A stretch of 5,739 nucleotides of DNA, from positions 1-5,739 of the forward strand of contig URQF01000089.1 of NCBI GenBank assembly GCA_900549915.1, read 5' to 3'. This stretch comes from an uncultured Mollicutes bacterium. GTDB taxonomy: Bacteria; Bacillota_I; Bacilli_A; RFN20; CAG-288. How positions within the stretch are numbered: position 1 is the first letter of the stretch; every line of letters begins with the position of its first letter. This document shows, piece after piece, positions 1-5,732 of the stretch. The position numbers and the translations under genes are program-made. Under the pieces are notes generated by a model that was not told where the DNA came from, made no database searches, and worked only from the letters and a program-made list of their open reading frames with translations.

Positions 1-76
1 GTGAGTCGCTATATAGTTCGTCGACAACTACGCCTATTGGGACTTTCACCCTAGAACAGTGGCATGCCCATCATAC
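1..76 (-). mobile_element. 5' end of a group IIC-like self-splicing intron, cut by the window edge
   Basis: Read on the minus strand from base 76, the sequence starts GTATG, then has a short hairpin of the form TGG-GCATG-CCA, then GTTCTA and GGGTGAAAGTCCC. This order and spacing resembles the start of domain I of bacterial group IIC introns as I remember it from the Oceanobacillus intron (GTGTG, a short hairpin with a GGCAT loop, GTCTATA, GGGTGAGAGTCCC). A further small stem follows (TAGTT/AACTA, 26-30 with 14-18). The position supports the call: group IIC introns insert just downstream of rho-independent terminator hairpins in the direction of transcription, and here the element starts right after a terminator T-tract. 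The reverse transcriptase gene and domains V-VI would lie beyond base 1, so it may be a full intron or a relic. The start is GTATG, not the commoner GTGTG. The resemblance is from memory and was not aligned. Confidence 0.6.
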
Positions 77-106
77 AAAGAAAAGCACTGCCTTTTCGGC
101 AGTGCT
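77..106 (-). terminator. Rho-independent terminator of the transporter operon
   Basis: On the minus strand a perfect 9-bp stem AGCACTGCC / GGCAGTGCT (98-106 with 84-92) encloses a 5-base GAAAA loop, and is followed by the tract TTTCTTT (83-77). It begins only four bases after the TAA of the last gene, so it ends the five-gene transcript. It also appears to have served as the landing site of the group IIC-like intron that follows. Confidence 0.9.
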
Positions 107-110
107 GAAG

Positions 111-905
111 TTATTTCTTTTCCTTCTCTTCTTTCTCGATCTCTTCCGGTGTCTTTTGGATCAGATCAAGACGAAGATTCGCTTTTGGTTCTTTCGGATG
201 CTCCTCTTCTTCGACTGCCTCTGGATTATAGAGAACATACTTATCGACAAGAGAGTAACTGGACCTCCTCCTTGAGAGAGTGATCCAGCTGAATTCAATG
301 AGGATAAAGAGAACAAAGCAATATTCGAAGAAAAACAATGGCAGAACCATAAGGATAAGGAAAGAGAAGAGAGAGAGGATAGAGGACTTGCCTCCTCCTA
401 TAGCTAGGATAAAGGCATTCTTCAGGATTGTCTTAGTCGGAAGATCCCTTCTGACTTTCCTTAAGGCATAAAAAGCAAAGACAACCGCCAGATAGCCTTG
501 AAGGAAGACGGTGCCGATCCAGGGGACAATCAGATAGGTCGAAGCCTTGAAGTTCATCCTGCAGAAGACAAAGAGATAGCCAAGAGCAGCTTCGACAAGA
601 GTAAGGATAATTCCAAAGAGGACATTGGGAAGAGAGAAGTTCTCTTTCAGCTTCTTGAAAAAAAGGCGGTACCGCTTTTCGGTCTTGTTGCCAATAAAGT
701 CATTAAAGCAATCGGTCCTTGCCACAAAGGCAGGGCCGATAGTCACAATTCCGAGCGATACGAGAATAAAGAAGAGATTATAGAGAACCCTAGAATCCGC
801 ATATCCGATCAGGATATTGATGTAGTTAGCGAAAGGAGAATCCTTTCTCGAAAGACTGTGGTGAAAGAAGGTTTTCTTTTTCTTTTCCGGTTTCTCTCCC
901 ATCAT
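111..905 (-). CDS. DUF624 (YesL-like) membrane protein
   Basis: A protein of 264 residues with about five hydrophobic segments (roughly 41-62, 95-115, 122-147, 168-188, 189-208). The N-terminal part fits DUF624: a first helix ending in IGPAFVA, a cytoplasmic stretch with FFKKLKENF (82-90), then the second helix. DUF624 proteins such as YesL are often encoded with carbohydrate ABC transporters; their role is not established. The tail (from about 220) is charged and ends in a Glu/Lys-rich run. The gene follows the ATPase by 22 bases and ends four bases before the terminator. AGGAGG (910-915) lies 4 bases before the ATG at 905 and 7 before the ATG at 902, so translation may begin at the second. 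Eight AGG codons (residues 39, 63, 116, 149, 153, 212-214) probably encode methionine; conventional translation gives Arg, including a hard-to-explain RRR near a membrane segment. The family call is moderately sure; function is unknown. Confidence 0.8.
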   Translation of the reverse strand: MMGEKPEKKKKTFFHHSLSRKDSPFANYINILIGYADSRVLYNLFFILVSLGIVTIGPAFVARTDCFNDFIGNKTEKRYRLFFKKLKENFSLPNVLFGIILTLVEAALGYLFVFCRMNFKASTYLIVPWIGTVFLQGYLAVVFAFYALRKVRRDLPTKTILKNAFILAIGGGKSSILSLFSFLILMVLPLFFFEYCFVLFILIEFSWITLSRRRSSYSLVDKYVLYNPEAVEEEEHPKEPKANLRLDLIQKTPEEIEKEEKEKK

Positions 906-915
906 CTCTCCTCCT
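906..915 (-). promoter_or_regulatory. Ribosome binding site that bears on the DUF624 start
   Basis: Minus-strand AGGAGGAGAG runs straight into ATGATG. The AGGAGG core is 4 bases from the first ATG (905) and 7 from the second (902). Usual spacing favours the second, giving a protein one residue shorter than the longest reading. Confidence 0.6.
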
Positions 916-927
916 ATTGGTTAGATA

Positions 928-2199
928 CTAGACGTCTAAACGGACTTCTTCACTCGGCTCCGGGAAGGAGATGGTATTGCTTGTCGCCTGGTCAAAGACA
1001 TAACACTTCTTCGGATCGAAGTAGAGCTTGATATCATCTCCGGTCTTAACGAAGTACTTAGAAGGAATACGGGCGATAGCCTGTTTTCCTGCAAAGTCGA
1101 AATACAGATAGAGTTCAGATCCGAGATATTCGGCAATCTTGATATGGACTTTGAAGATGCAGCTTTGATCAAGAGAATCGATATTGGCACTTGTGACAAG
1201 TCCGATGGATTCCGGACGGATACCGAGTTCAGTTTCTTTCCCGTCTAAGGCATCAAGCTGATGGTCCTTGTTCAGAGTCGAAGTGACATCGATATAGTTT
1301 CCGTTTAAGGCAATGAAAGACGTATCTCCTTCCTTCTTGATCTTGATCGGAAGGAAGTTCCTTTCCGGAGAGCCGATAAATCCGGCAACGAACTTATTGC
1401 AGGGACGCTCGAAGAGGTTACGTGGAGTATCAAACTGCTGGACGACGCCTTTGTCAAGAACAACAATGCGGTCAGCAATGGTCCTAGCTTCGGTCTGATC
1501 ATGGGTAACATAGACGAAAGTCGTATCGAGCTGCTTGTGAAGGAGAGAAATCTGGGAACGCCTTTCGGTACGTAGCTTCGCATCAAGGTTGGAGAGCGGC
1601 TCGTCAAGAAGGAAAACCTTCGGAGAGCGGACCCTTGCACGGCCAAGGGCGACACGCTGACGCTGACCGCCAGAGAGGTTTGCCGGCTTCCGATCAAGAT
1701 ACGGCTCCAAATCGAGGATTTTAGCAACCGTATGCACCTTGACATCGATTTCTTCTTTCGTATATCGTTTCGAAGTACGAACTGTATTCAGGAACTTTTC
1801 TTCTGTCGGCTTATCCCTGTTTTTCCTACGGACAATCGCCGTTGCAAGTTCCCTACGGGCTGCAATCTCGCGTTCCGTTAGTTTACGGACCTTGAGCGGG
1901 AAGGCAATATTCTTATACACGGTCCTGTTTGGGTACAGAGCATAGCTCTGGAAGACCATGGCGATATCGCGGTCACGGGCAGGGACATCATTGACCTTCT
2001 TGCCGTCAATACGGAGAGTACCGCCGGAGATATCCTCGAGTCCGGCAATCCTGCGGAGAGTCGTACTCTTTCCGCATCCGGAAGGACCGACAAGGATGAT
2101 GAATTCCTTATCCTTGATTTTCAGATTCAGATTCGGAATAACCGGTTTCTTTGCGCCGGGATAGACTTTGACAACATTCTCGAATTCAATGCTAGCCAT
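928..2199 (-). CDS. msmK: Carbohydrate ABC transporter ATP-binding protein (MsmK/UgpC/MalK family)
   Basis: Cytoplasmic ATPase of the importer, expected to act as a dimer bound to the EAA loops of the two permeases. Visible in order: Walker A GPSGCGKST (38-46), Q-loop FQSYALYP (83-90), signature LSGGQRQ (175-181), Walker B VFLLDE (195-200), D-loop SNLDAK (203-208), H-switch THD (232-234), and a C-terminal regulatory/TOBE region with the family motif LGIRPE (325-330). Length is 423 residues against about 365-380 usual; the excess is mostly an insertion at about 112-150, between the Q-loop and the signature. AGG sits at nine places (50, 92, 116, 125, 128, 189, 213, 239, 280); at 50, 92, 213, 239 and 280 the family has a near-invariant methionine. 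Conserved arginines (49, 180, 182, 187, 214, 328) use CGN. The start is supported by AAAGGAG (2207-2213), 7 bases upstream. It ends in TAG. These ATPases often serve several transporters, so sugar specificity is not implied. Confidence 0.96.
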   Translation of the reverse strand: MASIEFENVVKVYPGAKKPVIPNLNLKIKDKEFIILVGPSGCGKSTTLRRIAGLEDISGGTLRIDGKKVNDVPARDRDIAMVFQSYALYPNRTVYKNIAFPLKVRKLTEREIAARRELATAIVRRKNRDKPTEEKFLNTVRTSKRYTKEEIDVKVHTVAKILDLEPYLDRKPANLSGGQRQRVALGRARVRSPKVFLLDEPLSNLDAKLRTERRSQISLLHKQLDTTFVYVTHDQTEARTIADRIVVLDKGVVQQFDTPRNLFERPCNKFVAGFIGSPERNFLPIKIKKEGDTSFIALNGNYIDVTSTLNKDHQLDALDGKETELGIRPESIGLVTSANIDSLDQSCIFKVHIKIAEYLGSELYLYFDFAGKQAIARIPSKYFVKTGDDIKLYFDPKKCYVFDQATSNTISFPEPSEEVRLDV

Positions 2200-2215
2200 A
2201 ACGCTTCTCCTTTGT

Positions 2216-3328
2216 TTAGCCTTTCACTGCACCGGCAGTGACGCCTTTGATAATGTACTTTTGTCCGAAGAGATAGAAGATGATAATCGGAATCATCGTC
2301 AGAACGATCCTAGCCCTTAGCCTTCCATAGTCGGTATGACCATAGGAACCCTGGGCGACCATCTGGATAGCGACTGGGATAGTTGTCTTTCCGATGGTGC
2401 TTCCTAAGACCCTGTTCGGAAGGAGGTAATCGTTCCAGATCCACCTGACGTTTAAGATGGCGATGGTGATGGTTGTCGGCTTAAGGATCGGGAAGACGAT
2501 GGTGAAGAAGGTCTGGATCGGGTTGCAGCCATCGATCCTGGCTGCTTCCTCGATTTCAAGCGGAACGGATTTGACGAATCCGGAGTACCTGAATACAGAT
2601 AATCCGGCTCCGAATCCGACATAGATGACAATAATACCGAAGAGGTTATTCAGATGCCAGCCTGAGGCAATCTGGTTCCTAGGGAGCATGACGAGCTGGA
2701 AAGGAACAACCTGTGAGAAGAGGATGACATAGTAGATCAGCTTTGTCCACCAGGTTTTGACTCGGGTGATGAACCAAGCAGTCATCGAGCAGAAGAGAAG
2801 GATGAAGATGGTGGAGAAGACGGTGATAAAGAGCGAGTATCCGATGGCATTCCTGAATTTGGATGTCACGAATCCGTTTTTAAAGTTTTCCCTTCCGATA
2901 AAGGTTTCGGCAGTCGGGAATTTCAGCGGCTGACCGGCAATCGAACCATTGGATTTAAAGGAGTTTAGCAGAACCCTGAGAATCGGAATAAAGACAATTG
3001 CTGCGATAAGAGTAAGGAAGATGTAGGTAAAGGTATTGCCGATGATTTCCTGACGGCGTTTATTGGCAGTCTTAATGACCGAAGCCGGAAGGAAGTCTTT
3101 GTTCTTTTTTTCTTCCCTCTTCAGTTCGGCAAAGAGATATCTTCCTACTTCCTTAGGAGTTCCCTTGAATCCGTATTTCTCAAGAGGTTCCTTTCTGCCT
3201 TTCTTCCTGGCAATGCAATCGTCATAGAGAACCGCAAGGGAATCCCTGTCGTCATAGCCGAGAGACTTATTGACTTTAATCGCATCCTGATAGTGGAAAG
3301 AGAACGTGATTGGCTGTTTTTCTTTCAT
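2216..3328 (-). CDS. msmG: Carbohydrate ABC transporter permease, MsmG/MalG type, with long N-terminal extension
   Basis: Second membrane subunit of the importer. The core (about 97-370) has six expected helices (roughly 97-123, 160-187, 194-218, 226-247, 280-302, 339-361), the MalG-type EAA loop EEAA-x-IDGCNP (260-270) that contacts the ATPase, and the family ending GVTAGAVKG. Close in sequence to the MsmG/AraQ group. Total length is 370 residues, while relatives are about 275-300: residues 1-95 are hydrophilic, Lys/Glu-rich and predicted cytoplasmic. The start is well supported by AAGGAGG (3339-3345), 10 bases upstream, and the ATG overlaps the preceding TAA by one base, which suggests coupled translation. 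Fourteen AGG codons (28, 41, 71, 118, 146, 159, 217, 247, 264, 295, 306, 336, 338, 340) match methionine or hydrophobic positions; three would otherwise place Arg in a helix-proximal YG-R-L-R-A-R-IVL. The conserved Arg of FITRVK (189) is CGA. The substrate is unknown. Confidence 0.95.
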   Translation of the reverse strand: MKEKQPITFSFHYQDAIKVNKSLGYDDRDSLAVLYDDCIARKKGRKEPLEKYGFKGTPKEVGRYLFAELKREEKKNKDFLPASVIKTANKRRQEIIGNTFTYIFLTLIAAIVFIPILRVLLNSFKSNGSIAGQPLKFPTAETFIGRENFKNGFVTSKFRNAIGYSLFITVFSTIFILLFCSMTAWFITRVKTWWTKLIYYVILFSQVVPFQLVMLPRNQIASGWHLNNLFGIIVIYVGFGAGLSVFRYSGFVKSVPLEIEEAARIDGCNPIQTFFTIVFPILKPTTITIAILNVRWIWNDYLLPNRVLGSTIGKTTIPVAIQMVAQGSYGHTDYGRLRARIVLTMIPIIIFYLFGQKYIIKGVTAGAVKG

Positions 3329-4173
3329 TATGCTTCGACCTCCTTCTTACGGGTTGCCCTGACCTGAATACCGGAAATTGCGGCAACAATCAGGAAGAAG
3401 ACAACCGATTTAGCCTGCTGAGGCCCTAAGTTACCATTGGAAATCGTCGTAGAGACAATATCCGCAGCTAACAGGTTCGTCTGCGGGCTGAGTCCAGATA
3501 AGGCAAGGTTCTGATCATAGAGCTTATAGGAATTAGAAAGAGTAAGGAAGGAGCAGATAGTAAAGGAGGGAATAACCATCGGAATCGTCACGTGCCTTGT
3601 GGTCTGGAACTTACTTGCTCCATCGATAGAAGCAGACTCGTTGAGATCAGTGGGGACATTCCTTAACGCGGCAATGTAGATGATCATCCTGTATCCGACC
3701 TGCTGCCAGTTCATCAAGATGACTAAGCCGAAGAATCCGTACCACGGATTCGAACTTAGGTTCTGATTGAACTGAAGAAGGATGCCGTTAAGAAGAACAC
3801 GCCAGATGTAACCTAAAATGATACCGCCGATCAGGTTAGGCCTGAAGAAGATAGAACGGTAAACGTTCGATCCCTTTAGTCCTTTGGTCAGTAACAGAGC
3901 AAGCCTGAAGGCATTAAAGTTGATCGTGATGATACAGATGGCAGCAAATAGGGTCGTTCTTCCAAGTGCAATCCAGAAAGAAGGCGTGCCGTACTCAGTA
4001 GAGAAAGCTCTCTGGTAGTTCTGAATACCTGTCCAGGACCAGTTGTTGACTGCTTTATATTTGGTGAAGGAGAAGAAGATGCCCATGAAGAACGGAATAA
4101 GGAAGGCAATCGTAAAGCAGATAAGCAAAGGGAGAAGGAACACGGCCGCGTATTTTTTGTAATATTTTTGCAT
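3328..4173 (-). CDS. msmF: Carbohydrate ABC transporter permease, MsmF/MalF type
   Basis: First membrane subunit of the sugar importer, 281 residues, a normal length for Gram-positive MsmF/UgpA-like proteins. Six hydrophobic segments are seen at about 11-36, 68-95, 104-130, 145-170, 195-217 and 254-272. The EAA-type loop NESASIDGASKFQTT (178-192), followed by VTIPMV, is the coupling helix that docks on the ATPase. The motif LKGSNVYRSIFF-x-PNL (99-113) is typical of the family. Six AGG codons occur (90, 111, 162, 171, 193, 272); at 111 relatives have FFMPNL or FFLPNL, and charged Arg here or at 162 (GY-x-MIIYIA, inside a helix) would be odd. True Arg at 106, 125 and 275 are CGT; 55 and 72 are AGA. 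AAAGGA (4184-4189) lies 10 bases before the ATG. The TAA overlaps the ATG of the next permease by one base. Confidence 0.95.
   Translation of the reverse strand: MQKYYKKYAAVFLLPLLICFTIAFLIPFFMGIFFSFTKYKAVNNWSWTGIQNYQRAFSTEYGTPSFWIALGRTTLFAAICIITINFNAFRLALLLTKGLKGSNVYRSIFFRPNLIGGIILGYIWRVLLNGILLQFNQNLSSNPWYGFFGLVILMNWQQVGYRMIIYIAALRNVPTDLNESASIDGASKFQTTRHVTIPMVIPSFTICSFLTLSNSYKLYDQNLALSGLSPQTNLLAADIVSTTISNGNLGPQQAKSVVFFLIVAAISGIQVRATRKKEVEA
3339..3345 (-). promoter_or_regulatory. Ribosome binding site that fixes the long permease start
   Basis: Minus-strand AAGGAGG inside the 3' end of the upstream permease gene lies 10 bases before the ATG at 3328. No comparable start with ATG is seen near the beginning of the membrane domain (about residue 95), so the N-terminal extension of the second permease is very likely translated. 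Confidence 0.7.
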
Positions 4174-4198
4174 AAAAGGCTATTCCTTTCAAAGCGAA

Positions 4199-4229
4199 CA
4201 AAGCTACCGGAGGGTTTCCGGTAGCTTTG
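4199..4229 (-). terminator. Intercistronic stem-loop, probable partial terminator or RNA-stability hairpin
   Basis: Between the binding-protein gene and the first permease gene lies a perfect 12-bp inverted repeat, CAAAGCTACCGG (4199-4210) and CCGGTAGCTTTG (4218-4229), extendable by one A-T pair to leave a 5-base loop. On the minus strand it is followed by the moderately T-rich TTCGCTTTG, a weak T-tract. Such hairpins after the binding-protein gene are common in sugar ABC operons and let the cell make more binding protein than permease, by partial termination or by blocking 3' decay. Which one applies here cannot be told from sequence. It ends about 10 bases before the permease ribosome site. 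Confidence 0.65.
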
Positions 4230-4252
4230 CTGAATTTAAGTCTAGTAACGGA

Positions 4253-5599
4253 TTAAGCAGCTTTCTGCTCGGCAGCTAATTTCTTCCAGGTGTTCTTGGC
4301 GTTCGTGACAAGTTCATCCCACTTTGCATTAGAGAAGTTATCGTTGTAGTAAGCCTTAATGGAGTTGACTAAGTCCGCACGCTGAGCATCGGTGTTCGGA
4401 ACAAGCGGGAAGTCCCAGGCGACAGAATTGACACCGGATGTGTTCATCCAGGTAACGACTTCTTTGACAAGCGGATCCTTCGGAGCTAAGGTGGCATCAG
4501 AGGCAAATCCCTTGAACGGTGCATTGAAGCCTAAATCATTGACAACCAGTTTCTTTCCGTCTCCGTTGAAGAGATAGTTAAGGAACTTAGCGGCATTTTC
4601 CTGTTTCTTGGAACTGGATTTCTTGTTGATGCACCAATAAGCTTCGGTTCCGATGCAGAGGCCCTGAGTAGCTTCGCTAATGTTATCGTTGTTGATACCG
4701 CAATAAATAGGTAACCTGCCAAGATCATCATCAGTAACCCTACCGGCTTTTCCTTTGCAGTCGGCAGTTGCCCACTGACCGTTCTGGAACCTGGCAACCT
4801 TCTTATGAGCGAAGGCATCTGCTTCAGCGGTCCTGTTAGATGTGACCATCTTGGTTCCGTTCATCGTGGAGTTCTTGGCATAAAGATCAATGATATTACG
4901 GAAGTTCTGATTGCAGTTGAACTGAAGCTCATCCGGAGTAGAAGTGGCAGAAGCACCAAGTTCACCGACAAGAGCCCTGTTGAAGGCATGTCCGGTGATA
5001 CGCCAGGAAGTAGAGCTGTCCATGCCAGAAGGAGCAAAGACACCATCGATTCCTAATTCAGTCTTATGGGCCTGCCTATCTTCGACGACAGCCTTGAGCT
5101 GAGTATAGGATTTGACATCTTCCCTCTTGGTAACGCCTGCAATAGCAGTCTTATCGGTAAGAGCGAAATAGGCATTGGTAATACTCTTGTTGTAGATGAT
5201 GCCATAACCCTCTTCAGTGACCGGGATAGCTTTGACCTTGCCGTCGATCTTGCAAGCAAGAGACGGAGAAGATAAGGCTTTGAAGACATCCGTGTCATCT
5301 AAATCAGCAATGTAGTCAGACCAGTTCTGATAGCCGACAGGTCCGTTGATCTGGAAGATATCCGGAGCTTCGGAAGTAGAGACTTTAGCACGAAGAGTTG
5401 TTTCATACTGTCCATCGGCAGCAGTCTCAACTTTAAGTTCGAAACCAAGATCTTTCTTGACGGCTTCCTGGATGTTGCCCCACTTCGAGGCTAATTCCGG
5501 TTTGAAGTTAAGAATAGTGATGCTTTCGGTCTTCTTTCCGCAGGCAGCTAACGGCGAGGCTAATAACGCAACAAATGCAAACTTCAGAAACTTTTTCAT
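4253..5599 (-). CDS. msmE: Extracellular sugar-binding lipoprotein (MsmE-like, COG1653 type)
   Basis: The sugar-capturing component of the importer, exported and anchored to the outer face of the membrane. A lipoprotein signal is clear: MKKFLKFAFVALLASP, then lipobox LAAC with the lipidated Cys at 20. Features of this binding-protein family follow: APDIFQINGP (78-87), EEGYGIIYNK (129-138), SSTSWRITGHAFN (195-207), QNGQWAT (272-278), GLCIGTEAYWCIN (313-325), and a C-terminal helix region. Length (448) is normal. AGG codons at 159, 175, 208, 256, 270, 287 and 295 probably encode Met: relatives have M before or near QNG (270) and in LGMLPI (295). The remaining Arg (70, 200, 234, 407) are all CGT. 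The mature part has six cysteines besides Cys20. AGGAGG (5608-5613) lies 8 bases before the ATG. First gene of the operon; ends in TAA 24 bases before an intercistronic hairpin. The sugar bound cannot be named. Confidence 0.95.
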   Translation of the reverse strand: MKKFLKFAFVALLASPLAACGKKTESITILNFKPELASKWGNIQEAVKKDLGFELKVETAADGQYETTLRAKVSTSEAPDIFQINGPVGYQNWSDYIADLDDTDVFKALSSPSLACKIDGKVKAIPVTEEGYGIIYNKSITNAYFALTDKTAIAGVTKREDVKSYTQLKAVVEDRQAHKTELGIDGVFAPSGMDSSTSWRITGHAFNRALVGELGASATSTPDELQFNCNQNFRNIIDLYAKNSTMNGTKMVTSNRTAEADAFAHKKVARFQNGQWATADCKGKAGRVTDDDLGRLPIYCGINNDNISEATQGLCIGTEAYWCINKKSSSKKQENAAKFLNYLFNGDGKKLVVNDLGFNAPFKGFASDATLAPKDPLVKEVVTWMNTSGVNSVAWDFPLVPNTDAQRADLVNSIKAYYNDNFSNAKWDELVTNAKNTWKKLAAEQKAA

Positions 5600-5703
5600 T
5601 TGATTTCCCTCCTTAGTGAAAAACTTTCTCCTTCTCTCCTTTTGAAACAGATCTAAGCTGAATTCAGAAGAATTTCTTTTTCTTAGTATCTATCCAAGGT
5701 CTA

Positions 5704-5716
5704 ATCCGAAACGGAT
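5704..5716 (-). promoter_or_regulatory. Short inverted repeat, candidate operator
   Basis: ATCCG and CGGAT flank a 3-base centre (minus strand ATCCG-TTT-CGGAT), with a further matching pair two bases out. It lies about 105 bases before the first gene, where a repressor of a sugar operon could bind. It is short and single, so chance is a real possibility. Confidence 0.3.
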
Positions 5717-5718
5717 AA

Positions 5719-5732
5719 TTTAACCGCTTTCT
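5719..5732 (-). promoter_or_regulatory. Possible cre-like (CcpA) site
   Basis: Minus-strand AGAAAGCGGTTAAA resembles the catabolite-response consensus TGNAANCGNTNNCA but differs at two key outer positions (the first T and the C near the end). Sugar-uptake operons of Bacillota are commonly under CcpA control, which is the main reason to mention it. Confidence 0.25.

Noticed and set aside
1..54. Tail of a plus-strand protein gene ending in GLSP and TAG
   Set aside because: The frame is open for only 17 codons to the window edge and resembles no known C-terminus. The minus-strand intron reading explains the sequence better.
498..1031. A 177-codon open frame on the plus strand
   Set aside because: It lies antisense to the DUF624 gene and the ATPase 3' end, has no recognisable domain or ribosome site, and its composition is a mirror of the real genes. 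Other plus-strand and off-frame open frames over the operon are rejected for the same reason.
111..5599. TGA read as tryptophan
   Set aside because: The tryptophans checked in conserved motifs (for example WIWNDY) are TGG, and no in-frame TGA occurs within the genes. The stops seen are TAA four times and TAG once, so the state of TGA cannot be judged here.
111..5599. Reassignment of other arginine codons (AGA, CGA, CGG)
   Set aside because: CGG encodes the conserved Arg of LDRKP in the ATPase, CGA the conserved Arg of FITRVK in the permease, and the few AGA codons sit at positions where Arg is acceptable.
111..5599. Sequencing error or ordinary divergence as the cause of Arg at Met positions
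   Set aside because: The substitutions are confined to a single codon, recur in all five genes and leave frames intact; neither random error nor relaxed selection would hit only AGG.
5658..5667. Palindrome CTGAATTCAG as an operator
   Set aside because: It is only 10 bases, and CTGAATT also occurs by chance elsewhere in the window (near 291 and 4230), so it was not called as a site.
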